Below are positions 52,349-60,583 of a stretch of DNA of 64,000 nt, piece by piece. This stretch comes from CAUPWF01 sp963515125. Its GTDB lineage: Bacteria; Bacillota; Clostridia; Lachnospirales; Lachnospiraceae. Location: assembly GCA_052116865.1 (NCBI GenBank), contig JBQKKG010000001.1, positions 248,001 through 312,000 of the forward strand, read 5' to 3'. How positions within the stretch are numbered: the stretch's first letter is position 1; the number at the start of each line of letters is the position of its first letter. A program made the position numbers and the translations under genes. The notes beneath the pieces were generated by a model. That model was not told where the DNA came from and searched no databases. It saw nothing but the letters and a program-made list of their open reading frames with translations.

Positions 52349-52801
52349 ATGTCTATTAGTAAAGAGCAATTCAAAATAATTTTAAAGAAAAAAGGGTTGA
52401 AAATAACTAATCAAAGATTACTTGTTCTTGAGGTGCTTGAAAATCATAGGGACAAACATATGGCAGTAGAAGATATTTATGAATTGGTAAAAGTAGAGCA
52501 TCCAGAAATAGGATTGGCTACTGTTTATCGTACTGTACAATTGTTATTAGAATTACAATTAGTGGACCGTATTAATCTGGATGATGGATGCGTGCGATAT
52601 GAAATCGGACGTGTAATAGATGGCGAGGGTAAACACCACCATCATCATTTAATATGCAAAACTTGTGGGAAGGTTCAATCCTTTGATGATGATTTGCTAG
52701 AGGAGATTGAAGCTCATATTGAGGAGACATTAGGATTCCATGTGCTAGACCACGAATTGAAATTTTACGGACAATGTAAAGAGTGTAGAAAAAATAAGTA
52801 G
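52349..52801 (+). CDS. fur: Fur-family metalloregulator
   Basis: 150 residues: a winged-helix DNA-binding domain (ITNQRLLVLEVLENH, then ATVYRTVQLL) and a metal-binding dimerisation domain with HHHHHLICKTCGK and CKECRK, the two CxxC structural zinc pairs. Fur and PerR cannot be fully separated by eye, but the general Fur pattern is clear. It may govern the Fur-like boxes upstream of the Cys-rich gene at 23.9 kb. It lies in the ireB-rnj cluster. Confidence 0.92.
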   Translation: MSISKEQFKIILKKKGLKITNQRLLVLEVLENHRDKHMAVEDIYELVKVEHPEIGLATVYRTVQLLLELQLVDRINLDDGCVRYEIGRVIDGEGKHHHHHLICKTCGKVQSFDDDLLEEIEAHIEETLGFHVLDHELKFYGQCKECRKNK

Positions 52802-52854
52802 GATAGTGAATTGGACGGACGTACTACATAAAAACACATGGAGGTGTAAGATAT

Positions 52855-54525
52855 TTGAAAAAAGAAAGTAACTCAAAATTAAAAGTAATTCCACTTGGCG
52901 GATTGGAGTCAATTGGGATGAATATTACTGCCTTTGAATATGAGGACAGTATTATTGTAGTGGATTGCGGTTTGGCATTCCCAGAAGATGATATGTTAGG
53001 AATTGATTTAGTAATTCCGGATATTACGTACCTAAAAGATAATATAGAAAAATTAAAAGGATTTGTTATAACGCATGGACATGAGGATCATATTGGCGCA
53101 TTATCGTACATTTTAAAGGATATTAATTTACCGGTATATGCAACAAAACTTACAATGGGTATTATTGATAAAAAGTTAAAAGAACATAATTTGCTTCGGA
53201 GTACAAGAAGAAAAGTAGTGAGACATGGACAGTCAATTAATTTAGGTCAATTTAGAATTGAATTTATAAAAACCAACCATAGTATTGCAGATGCGGCAGC
53301 ATTGGCGATATACTCTCCAGCAGGTATTGTTGTTCATACTGGAGACTTTAAAGTGGACTATACGCCAGTTTTTGGTGATGCAATAGATTTGCAAAGATTT
53401 GCAGAAATTGGGAAAAAGGGTGTTTTGGCATTAATGTCTGATAGTACGAATGCACTGAGACCTGGATTTACCATGTCGGAAAGAACGGTGGGCAAAACAT
53501 TTGATAATATTTTTGCAGAGCATAAAAATACAAGAATTATTGTGGCTACTTTTGCCTCAAATGTTGATCGCGTTCAACAAATTATCAATTCTGCATACAA
53601 GTATGATAGAAAAGTTGTAGTAGAAGGCAGAAGTATGGTAAATATAATTGCAACTGCATCTGAGCTAGGATATTTAGATATTCCAGATAAAACGCTGATT
53701 GAGATTGATCAATTGAAAAACTATCCAGATGAGAAGACTGTTATTATCACCACAGGAAGTCAAGGAGAGTCAATGGCTGCGTTATCACGAATGGCAGCAG
53801 ATATTCATAAGAAGGTAACCATTAAACCTGGAGATACAGTTATTTTTAGTTCCAATCCAATTCCAGGTAATGAAAAGGCAGTATCTAAGGTAATTAATGA
53901 ACTATCTCAAAAAGGTGCGGATGTTATTTTTCAGGATGCTCACGTATCTGGGCATGCGTGCCAAGAAGAGTTAAAGTTAATTTATTCTTTGGTAAAACCG
54001 AAATATGCAGTACCAGTGCATGGCGAATATCGTCATTTAAAAGCGAATGCAGGGATTGCGGAGTCACTTGGTATTGAAAAAGATCATATTTTTGTGCTTC
54101 GATCTGGAGATGTATTAGCAATGGATAAAGAAAATGCAGAAGTTGTTGATAAGGTCCATACAGGAGCAATATTAGTAGATGGACTTGGTGTCGGGGACGT
54201 TGGAAATATTGTGTTGAGAGATCGCCAACATCTTGCGGAAGATGGTATTTTAATTGTTGTATTAACCTTGGAAAAAGGAACCAATCAACTACTTGCTGGG
54301 CCGGATATTGTATCACGTGGTTTTGTGTATGTTCGCGAGTCTGAGACTTTAATGGAAGAAGCAAGGCATGTATTGTCAGAGGCTGTAGAAAAAACATTAA
54401 CGAATAAACATGCTGATTGGAGTAAAATTAAATTAGTAATTCGTGATACTATGAATGATTTCATCTGGAAGAGAACTAAGAGAAGGCCAATGATCCTTCC
54501 GATTATAATGGATGTGGATGTGTAA
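52855..54525 (+). CDS. rnj: Ribonuclease J
   Basis: 556 residues of a metallo-beta-lactamase/beta-CASP nuclease. The zinc motif is HGHEDHIGAL, the second motif TGDFKVD, and a beta-CASP domain and C-terminal domain follow. RNase J has 5'-3' exonuclease and endonuclease activity in mRNA decay and rRNA processing. It begins with TTG at 52855, 10 nt after GGAGG, an uncommon start. One copy is present; whether J1 or J2 type cannot be told. Confidence 0.95.
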   Translation: MKKESNSKLKVIPLGGLESIGMNITAFEYEDSIIVVDCGLAFPEDDMLGIDLVIPDITYLKDNIEKLKGFVITHGHEDHIGALSYILKDINLPVYATKLTMGIIDKKLKEHNLLRSTRRKVVRHGQSINLGQFRIEFIKTNHSIADAAALAIYSPAGIVVHTGDFKVDYTPVFGDAIDLQRFAEIGKKGVLALMSDSTNALRPGFTMSERTVGKTFDNIFAEHKNTRIIVATFASNVDRVQQIINSAYKYDRKVVVEGRSMVNIIATASELGYLDIPDKTLIEIDQLKNYPDEKTVIITTGSQGESMAALSRMAADIHKKVTIKPGDTVIFSSNPIPGNEKAVSKVINELSQKGADVIFQDAHVSGHACQEELKLIYSLVKPKYAVPVHGEYRHLKANAGIAESLGIEKDHIFVLRSGDVLAMDKENAEVVDKVHTGAILVDGLGVGDVGNIVLRDRQHLAEDGILIVVLTLEKGTNQLLAGPDIVSRGFVYVRESETLMEEARHVLSEAVEKTLTNKHADWSKIKLVIRDTMNDFIWKRTKRRPMILPIIMDVDV

Positions 54526-54537
54526 ACGGAGGGAAAT

Positions 54538-55188
54538 ATGATAGTAGATGAGCGTATGGTCACCTTTATCAATTCCTTAGAAACAGAGAATAGTGAAGTA
54601 TTAGAAGCAATTGAAAAAGAAGCTTTGGATACATTTGTACCCATTATTAGAAAAGAAATGCAAAGTTTCTTGCAAGTACTTCTAACAATACAAAAACCTA
54701 TGAGCATTCTGGAAGTTGGAACTGCCGTAGGTTTCTCTGCGTTATTGATGAGTGAATATGTTTCTAAGGAATGCAAAATTACAACGATAGAGAAATATGA
54801 AAAAAGAATCCCGATTGCCAGAGCAAATTTTGCCAGAGCAGGGAAAGAAGGACAGATAAAGCTCCTTGAAGGTGATGCACTAGAAATATTAAAAGGACTT
54901 GATGAAGAATATGATTTTATTTTTATGGATGCTGCAAAAGCGCAGTATATATACTATATGCCAGAGGTGCTTCGCTTAATGAAGACTGGGAGTATTTTAG
55001 TATCAGATAACGTATTGCAAGATGGAGATATTATGGAATCTCGTTATGCAGTTGAGAGAAGAAATCGAACGATTCATAGTCGCATGAGAGAGTATCTATA
55101 TGAATTGAAACACGAAGAACAGCTGATAACAACAATTATTCCTTTGGGTGATGGTGTTGCTGTTAGTACAAAAGTTGGAAAGGAATAG
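54538..55188 (+). CDS. trmR: tRNA 5-hydroxyuridine methyltransferase (TrmR-like)
   Basis: 216 residues of the class I O-methyltransferase family 3, with SAM-binding LEVGTAVGFSALLMSEY, the acidic ITTIEKYEKR and the metal-binding FIFMDAAKAQY. Bacillus TrmR (YrrM) forms 5-methoxyuridine at tRNA position 34. The U32 gene directly downstream is the pairing seen for the hydroxylation step, which supports the tRNA role. The start follows GGAGGG just after rnj. Confidence 0.88.
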   Translation: MIVDERMVTFINSLETENSEVLEAIEKEALDTFVPIIRKEMQSFLQVLLTIQKPMSILEVGTAVGFSALLMSEYVSKECKITTIEKYEKRIPIARANFARAGKEGQIKLLEGDALEILKGLDEEYDFIFMDAAKAQYIYYMPEVLRLMKTGSILVSDNVLQDGDIMESRYAVERRNRTIHSRMREYLYELKHEEQLITTIIPLGDGVAVSTKVGKE

Positions 55189-55192
55189 TAAA

Positions 55193-56419
55193 ATGTCTAG
55201 ACATCCAGAATTATTAATCCCGGCAAGTAGCTTGGAGGTATTGAAAATAGCTGTTATTTTTGGGGCCGATGCAGTTTATATTGGTGGAGAAGCATTCGGA
55301 TTGCGTGCAAAGGCTAAGAACTTTTCAATGGCAGACATGAAGGAAGGGATTGCATTTGCACATCAGTATGATGTGAAGGTCTATGTGACAGCTAACATAT
55401 TGGCGCATAATGATGATTTAGTAGGTGTAAGAGAGTATCTGATGGAATTGAAAGATTTGAAACCAGATGCACTTATCATTGCAGATCCAGGTGTATTTGA
55501 AATTGCAGGGGAAGTATGTCCGGAGATAGAGAGACATATCAGTACGCAAGCAAATAATACAAATTATGCTACCTATCATTTTTGGCATAAACTAGGTGCA
55601 ACCAGAGTAGTTTCGGCAAGAGAATTATCTTTGGAAGAAATAAAAGACATTCGTTCTCACATACCAAATGAACTTGAAATAGAAACGTTTGTTCATGGTG
55701 CGATGTGCATCTCTTATTCTGGGAGATGTTTATTAAGTAATTATTTTACGGGAAGGGATGCGAACCGAGGGGCGTGTACCCATCCATGTCGATGGAAATA
55801 TTCCATTGTAGAGGAAACAAGGCCCGGAGAATATATGCCTGTATATGAAAATGAACGAGGAACTTATATTTTTAACTCTAAAGATTTATGCATGATTGAA
55901 CATATTCCAGAATTACTAGAATCGGGTATTGACAGTTTAAAAATAGAAGGACGTATGAAAACTGCATTATATGTTGCTACGGTTGCAAGGACTTATAGAA
56001 AGGCAATTGATGATTATCAGAAAAATCCAGAGATTTATAAAAAGAATATGGGATGGTATAAGGAACAAATATCAAACTGTACGTATCGACAATTTACAAC
56101 TGGTTTTTTCTTTGGAAAGCCAGATGAAACAACTCAGATATATGATAACAATACCTATGTAAAAGAATATACGTACTTGGGAATTGTTGGTGCATGCAAT
56201 GAAGAAGGACTATATCACATTGAACAGAGGAATAAATTCTCAATCGGAGAGAAAATAGAAGTGATGAAACCAAATGGTGACAATATAGAGGTGGTTGTGA
56301 GAAAAATAGTTGATGAGGAAGGCAATGAGCAAGAAAGTGCACCACATCCAAAGCAGATTCTTTATATTGATTTGGGACAGCCATTAGAACCTTATGATAT
56401 ATTAAGGAGGCAAGAATAG
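55193..56419 (+). CDS. U32-family protein, probable tRNA uridine hydroxylase (TrhP-like)
   Basis: 408 residues of the U32 family: an N-terminal barrel (PELLIPASSLEVLKIAVIFGADAVYIGG is the typical opening), a middle VHGAMCISYSGRCLLSNYF motif with conserved cysteines, and GACTHPCRWKY near the centre. Such proteins (TrhP/YrrO) need prephenate and introduce 5-hydroxyuridine in tRNA. ATG 55193 follows AAAGGA; the open frame begins at 55148 inside trmR. Bacillus has two U32 genes (yrrN, yrrO) beside trmR, here only one is present. Confidence 0.85.
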   Translation: MSRHPELLIPASSLEVLKIAVIFGADAVYIGGEAFGLRAKAKNFSMADMKEGIAFAHQYDVKVYVTANILAHNDDLVGVREYLMELKDLKPDALIIADPGVFEIAGEVCPEIERHISTQANNTNYATYHFWHKLGATRVVSARELSLEEIKDIRSHIPNELEIETFVHGAMCISYSGRCLLSNYFTGRDANRGACTHPCRWKYSIVEETRPGEYMPVYENERGTYIFNSKDLCMIEHIPELLESGIDSLKIEGRMKTALYVATVARTYRKAIDDYQKNPEIYKKNMGWYKEQISNCTYRQFTTGFFFGKPDETTQIYDNNTYVKEYTYLGIVGACNEEGLYHIEQRNKFSIGEKIEVMKPNGDNIEVVVRKIVDEEGNEQESAPHPKQILYIDLGQPLEPYDILRRQE

Positions 56420-56437
56420 AAAATAGTCTAAGACTTT

Positions 56438-56469
56438 TAGGGACGTCTGCTGTTTAGCAAACGTCCCTA
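56438..56469. terminator. Bidirectional terminator, related to family 2 palindromes
   Basis: TAGGGACGT (56438-56446) pairs with ACGTCCCTA (56461-56469), and the inner TGCT/AGCA extends the stem. It lies between the convergent U32 and sigK genes. Confidence 0.8.
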
Positions 56470-56480
56470 TTGTTTCATTT

Positions 56481-57101
56481 TTAAGAAAAAAACCCTCGGA
56501 GTTTTTCGATTGCGCTTTTTTCTATACGGGATACGTAGGAGCGAGAGATGCCTAATTCTTCGGCGATCTCTCGCTGGGTATACTCTTCTTCGTTATACAG
56601 ACCATAGCGCATTTTAAGAACTAAACGTTCTCTTGAGGATAATTCACTTTCCACTTTTTCATAGAGTGTTTTAATGTCGTCTTTTAAATTGATTTTTATA
56701 TGAGCATCATCATCACTGGCTTCAATGATATCATATAGCTGTATTTCATTACCTTCCCTATCTGTGCCAATTGGTTCGTAAAGAGAAACTTCTTTATTTG
56801 TTTTTTTCTTAGCACGTAATAGCATCAGGATTTCATTTTGAATGCAGGTGGCAGCATAAGTTGCTAAACGATTTCCCTTATCAGGATCGAATGTCATAAC
56901 AGCTTTTATAAGTCCGATGGTGCCAACCGAAATCAAATCCTCCATATCTTCGTCAAGATATTGGTATTTTTTTATGACATGTGCGACTAGACGCATGTTA
57001 CGCTCGATTAAGATGTGTTTTGCCTCAAGGTCACCCTCTGTGTATTTTTGCATGTAGTATCTCTCTTCAGCGGCAGTGAGGGGTTTGGGAAAAGATTTCA
57101 A
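56481..57101 (-). CDS. sigK: Sporulation sigma factor sigma-K, no pro-sequence
   Basis: 206 residues with sigma-70 regions 2 (HILIERNMRLVAHVIKKY, EDLISVGTIGLIKAV, TYAATCIQNEIL) and 4 (QREIAEELGISRSYVSRIE). The insert VSLYEPIGTDREGNEI is the hallmark of sigma-K. It begins at a TTG (last base 57101), 8 nt from AGAGG; a GTG at 57110 overlaps that RBS. The start lies just before FPKPLT, the position of the mature Bacillus protein, so the membrane-inhibitory pro-sequence is missing. This shows the organism has a mother-cell sporulation programme, with sigma-K not controlled by processing. No skin element is seen inside the gene. Confidence 0.92.
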   Translation of the reverse strand: MKSFPKPLTAAEERYYMQKYTEGDLEAKHILIERNMRLVAHVIKKYQYLDEDMEDLISVGTIGLIKAVMTFDPDKGNRLATYAATCIQNEILMLLRAKKKTNKEVSLYEPIGTDREGNEIQLYDIIEASDDDAHIKINLKDDIKTLYEKVESELSSRERLVLKMRYGLYNEEEYTQREIAEELGISRSYVSRIEKSAIEKLRGFFS

Positions 57102-57187
57102 GAAATGCACCTCTAAGCATATTTGATATATTGTATGAGGAAAGGTTGATAAATGTGCTTTTCCAAATGTAAATTTTATAGTTATTA

Positions 57188-57216
57188 TTGAGGATAAAAA
57201 GGGATTATGGTAAAAT
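57188..57216 (+). promoter_or_regulatory. Promoter of the Hpt gene
   Basis: TTGAGG (57188-57193), a 17-bp spacer and TAAAAT (57211-57216), between the divergent sigK and hpt genes. Confidence 0.5.
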
Positions 57217-57229
57217 ATAAAAAAAAGCG

Positions 57230-57244
57230 TGTACTAATAGTACA
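57230..57244. promoter_or_regulatory. Perfect 7-1-7 palindrome near the Hpt transcription start
   Basis: TGTACTA-A-TAGTACA lies about 14-28 nt after the predicted -10 box and 26 nt before the ATG. It could be an operator or an mRNA hairpin. Confidence 0.5.
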
Positions 57245-57270
57245 TCTATAGTTGACAATGGAGGTTGGAA

Positions 57271-57615
57271 ATGAATGATTTATATACCGAATTAAAACAA
57301 TGGGGATGTGATGTGGATGGAGCTTTACAGCGCTTTATATATGATGACGAATTATACAAAATGTGTTTAATAAAATTTAAGGATGATGAAAATTTTGTAC
57401 TATTAGAAAAGGCAATGCTCGGGGGAAATTATATTTCTGCATTTGAAAGTGCTCATACTTTAAAAGGTGTGGCAGGAAATTTAGGATTGACGCCTCTTTG
57501 TGAATCTATTTCTATAGTAGTAGAGAGGCTAAGGATAAATTCATATGATGGTATAGAGGATTTATATGAAGAAATAAATAACCAATATAAAAGATATTGC
57601 AATTTGGTTTGTTAG
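57271..57615 (+). CDS. Stand-alone histidine phosphotransfer (Hpt) protein
   Basis: 114 residues, mostly helical, with the Hpt motif AHTLKGVAGNLGLTPL; the histidine in AHTLKG is the phosphorylation site. It has no kinase or receiver domain, so it must serve a phosphorelay encoded elsewhere; the hybrid kinase at 35.1 kb ends in a receiver without an Hpt domain and is a candidate donor. ATG 57271 is 6 nt from GGAGG; the frame begins with TTG directly after that RBS. A palindromic site precedes it. Confidence 0.85.
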   Translation: MNDLYTELKQWGCDVDGALQRFIYDDELYKMCLIKFKDDENFVLLEKAMLGGNYISAFESAHTLKGVAGNLGLTPLCESISIVVERLRINSYDGIEDLYEEINNQYKRYCNLVC

Positions 57616-57647
57616 GTTATATAATATCAATTGTGAATAAAGTTTTC

Positions 57648-57721
57648 GATGCGTGGCTCAGTTTGGTAGAGTACTGCGTTCGGGACGCAGGGGTCGCAAG
57701 TTCAAATCTTGTCGCATCGAT
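57648..57721 (+). tRNA. tRNA-Pro (anticodon CGG)
   Basis: 74 nt with a complete cloverleaf: acceptor stem CGATGCG/CGCATCG, D arm GCTC...GAGT, anticodon stem CTGCG/CGCAG with loop TTCGGGA giving anticodon CGG, and a T arm with GTTCAAATC. The 3' CCA is not encoded. It stands in the 303-nt gap 57616-57918 between the hpt and comM genes and is followed by a terminator. Confidence 0.95.
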
Positions 57722-57745
57722 TCCTTGGCAGGGGCAACATCTATA

Positions 57746-57780
57746 AAAGCATTGGTCATGTGTGTGACCAATGCTTTTAT
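57746..57780 (+). terminator. Terminator after tRNA-Pro
   Basis: AAAAGCATTGGTCA (57746-57759) pairs perfectly with 57766-57779 and ends in Ts. Confidence 0.92.
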
Positions 57781-57918
57781 TATGCAAAAAATTATTGACA
57801 AAAGATATAGCGTAGGATAAACTAATTGGACAGAATTCTATGGCGTTCGGCCATTCCTTGTGTATTCTGCATAAAGGATATTCATGAAATAATGATAGAG
57901 TAGAAAGGAGAGTGTTAG

Positions 57919-59448
57919 ATGTTCAGTACAGTATTATCAGCTGCATTACATGGTATGGATGTAGAAATGATACATGTAGAAGCTGATATCAGCAACGGTT
58001 TGCCAATGTTTCATATGATCGGATATTTGGCATCTGAAGTAAAGGAGGCTGGAGATCGTGTAAAGACAGCGGTGCGTAACTTGGGTTACCAGATACCACC
58101 AAAGAAGGTTGTTATTAATATGTCACCAGCAAGTGTTCGCAAGACGGGAACAAAATTTGATTTGCCAATAGCAGTCGCTATTTTAACAGCCTTGGGATTA
58201 TGGAAACAGACAGACATAGAACGAGCTCTATTCATTGGTGAACTAGGATTAGATGGGAGTGTACAAAATGTATCTGGAATTCTTCCTATAGTATTAGAAG
58301 CAAAGAAACAAGGATGTACCACATGTTTTTTACCAAAAGAGAATGCAAAAGAGGGAGCATTGGTTGAAGATATAGATATTATAGGAATCAGTCATTTATC
58401 AGAGATCGTTGCATTTTTTCGACAGGGTGGAATGGTGAAAGAAGCTAGTGTGCTGTTAAAAGATTTTGTTAAAACGTCAGATCAATATGAACTTGATTAT
58501 ACGGATATCCAAGGGCAGGATACAGCTAAGCGTGCAGTAGAGGTTGCTGTAGCAGGACAACATCATCTGCTACTAGTAGGCCCACCTGGGGCTGGGAAAT
58601 CCATGATTGCTAAAAGAATACCAACCATACTGCCACCTTTATCAAAAGAAGAATGTTTAGAAATATCAAAAATATACAGTATTGTAGGGGAATTGGGAGA
58701 TGAACAGCCTTATATTAGTGCAAGACCGTTTCGTAATGTGCAGCAATCAATAACTAAGGCTGGATTAATAGGCGGTGGACAGTATCCAAGACCAGGGGAA
58801 CTTAGTATGGCCAGTGGTGGTGTACTTTTTTTAGATGAACTGACTGAATTTAGAAAAGATGTGCTAGAGCTACTAAGAATTCCGCTAGAAGAACAAGAGG
58901 TTAGAATTATTAGAAATAGAGGAATCTATACATTCCCGGCTAACACAATGGTTGTAGGAGCTATGAATCCTTGCCCTTGTGGATACTATCCGGATTATAA
59001 TCGGTGTTCTTGTAGTGAATCTGAGATCACTAAATATCTTGGGCGAATAAGCGGTCCGTTTTTAGATCGATTGGATATTTGCATAGAAGTTCCAAGACTA
59101 GAGTATGCAACTCTTACTAGTTATCATAAAGTTGAAAGTTCAAAAGATATAAGAGAAAGAGTTATGGATGCTAGAATGGTTCAGGAAAATAGATACCAAT
59201 TTTCTGGAATTAAGACGAATGCACAGTTGAATATGAATGAAATAAACACGTATTGCACATTAGATATGGAAGGACAACGATTCATGAGTAAGGCTTTTAC
59301 AAAGTTACACTTAACTGCAAGAACGTATCATAAAATATTACGTGTTGCAAGAACAATTGCAGATTTAGAACATGAAGCAATAATACGCGTTCCGCACTTA
59401 AGTGAGGCTATTAGCTATCGGACAATGAACAGGAAGTATTGGGGGTGA
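57919..59448 (+). CDS. comM: YifB/ComM Mg-chelatase-like AAA+ ATPase
   Basis: 509 residues: an N-terminal ChlI-type domain (FSTVLSAALHGMD, then VNMSPASVRK), an AAA+ domain with Walker A GPPGAGKS and Walker B LFLDELTEF, and a zinc-like MNPCPCGYYP segment. ComM-type helicases promote branch migration during recombination of incoming DNA. It overlaps dprA by 1 nt, and both belong to the natural-transformation/recombination set. No signs of decay. Confidence 0.93.
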   Translation: MFSTVLSAALHGMDVEMIHVEADISNGLPMFHMIGYLASEVKEAGDRVKTAVRNLGYQIPPKKVVINMSPASVRKTGTKFDLPIAVAILTALGLWKQTDIERALFIGELGLDGSVQNVSGILPIVLEAKKQGCTTCFLPKENAKEGALVEDIDIIGISHLSEIVAFFRQGGMVKEASVLLKDFVKTSDQYELDYTDIQGQDTAKRAVEVAVAGQHHLLLVGPPGAGKSMIAKRIPTILPPLSKEECLEISKIYSIVGELGDEQPYISARPFRNVQQSITKAGLIGGGQYPRPGELSMASGGVLFLDELTEFRKDVLELLRIPLEEQEVRIIRNRGIYTFPANTMVVGAMNPCPCGYYPDYNRCSCSESEITKYLGRISGPFLDRLDICIEVPRLEYATLTSYHKVESSKDIRERVMDARMVQENRYQFSGIKTNAQLNMNEINTYCTLDMEGQRFMSKAFTKLHLTARTYHKILRVARTIADLEHEAIIRVPHLSEAISYRTMNRKYWG

Positions 59449-60557
59449 TGGCTTTGCAAATATCAAAAGAAACTAACATGTATGAATATTGGTTTGCAAA
59501 TGTGAGAGGCATTTCTAATCAAAGAAAAATACAATTAAGGCAGTCTGTCAAAAAAATAGAAGAATTGTATTATATAGAAGAAACAAGCTTACGACAATTA
59601 CTTAGTCTTTCGGACAAAGAACAATCTATCATGCTACAAAGTAAAGAGATGTGGCATCTAGAACAGGAATATGAAAAACTATTATCAAAAAAAGTAACAT
59701 TTCTAATTTTTCAGAACATAAATTATCCTAAGAAATTAACACAGATTGAGAACCCACCATATGCAATATACATAAAGGGACAATTGCCAAAAGAAGAAGG
59801 ATTGTCAATTGCAATTGTAGGAGCTCGTCAATGCACTCCATATGGGAGATTTTATGCAAGAGAATTTGCAATGGAATTAAGTAGAATTGGGATTCAAATT
59901 ATAAGCGGTATGGCAAAAGGGATTGATGGAATAAGCCAAAGGGCAACACTAGATGTGGGCGGGTACACATGCGGCATCTTAGCGGGTGGAGTCGATAATT
60001 GTTACCCAAGAGAGCATATTGGACTTTATATGGATTTGATACAACGTGGTGGTATCATTTCTGAACAAAATATAGGGATACCACCAATCGCATCCTATTT
60101 TCCTGCACGCAACAGAATTATTAGTGCCTTATCTGATATTGTGCTTATTGTGGAAGCAAAAGAGAAAAGTGGTTCTCTAATTACAGCGGACATGGCTTTG
60201 GAACAGGGAAAAGAGGTATATGCGCTACCTGGGCCTATTAATAGCTCGTTAAGCCAAGGTTGTAACCGATTGATTTTGCAAGGTGCAAATGTTTTGTTAT
60301 CGCCGGAAGAACTGTTAAAAGATTTAAATTTAAATTGTGCACAAAAGGTGAAATATTTAGCAGAAAACAAAATAAAGCTTGAAAGTGCAGAAAATATGGT
60401 GTATAGTTGTCTCGATTTACATCCTAGGAATCTGAATGAAATCATGCAAGTTGTAAAACTTCCAATTACAGAGATACTAAGTATATTAATTTCATTAGAA
60501 TTACAAGGATTAATCGAAGAAATATCAAAAAATCATTATGTTAAAATAAATCATTAA
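59448..60557 (+). CDS. dprA: DNA-processing protein DprA
   Basis: 369 residues with the Rossmann-like DprA domain: IAIVGARQCTPYGR, ISGMAKGIDGISQ, GILAGGVDNCYPREH and SGSLITADMALEQGKEVYALPGP. A C-terminal winged helix (about 305-365) follows. DprA loads RecA on single-stranded DNA. ATG 59448 overlaps the comM stop in a TGATG arrangement; TTG 59439 and TTG 59454 are other possible starts. Confidence 0.94.
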   Translation: MALQISKETNMYEYWFANVRGISNQRKIQLRQSVKKIEELYYIEETSLRQLLSLSDKEQSIMLQSKEMWHLEQEYEKLLSKKVTFLIFQNINYPKKLTQIENPPYAIYIKGQLPKEEGLSIAIVGARQCTPYGRFYAREFAMELSRIGIQIISGMAKGIDGISQRATLDVGGYTCGILAGGVDNCYPREHIGLYMDLIQRGGIISEQNIGIPPIASYFPARNRIISALSDIVLIVEAKEKSGSLITADMALEQGKEVYALPGPINSSLSQGCNRLILQGANVLLSPEELLKDLNLNCAQKVKYLAENKIKLESAENMVYSCLDLHPRNLNEIMQVVKLPITEILSILISLELQGLIEEISKNHYVKINH

Positions 60558-60583
60558 TTTGACAACTATGTGAAGGAGTAAGT

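Noticed and set aside
57111..57200. Open frame upstream of sigK as a pro-sequence
   Set aside because: The frame stays open but holds no ATG, GTG or TTG start and shows no likeness to the known hydrophobic pro-sequence.
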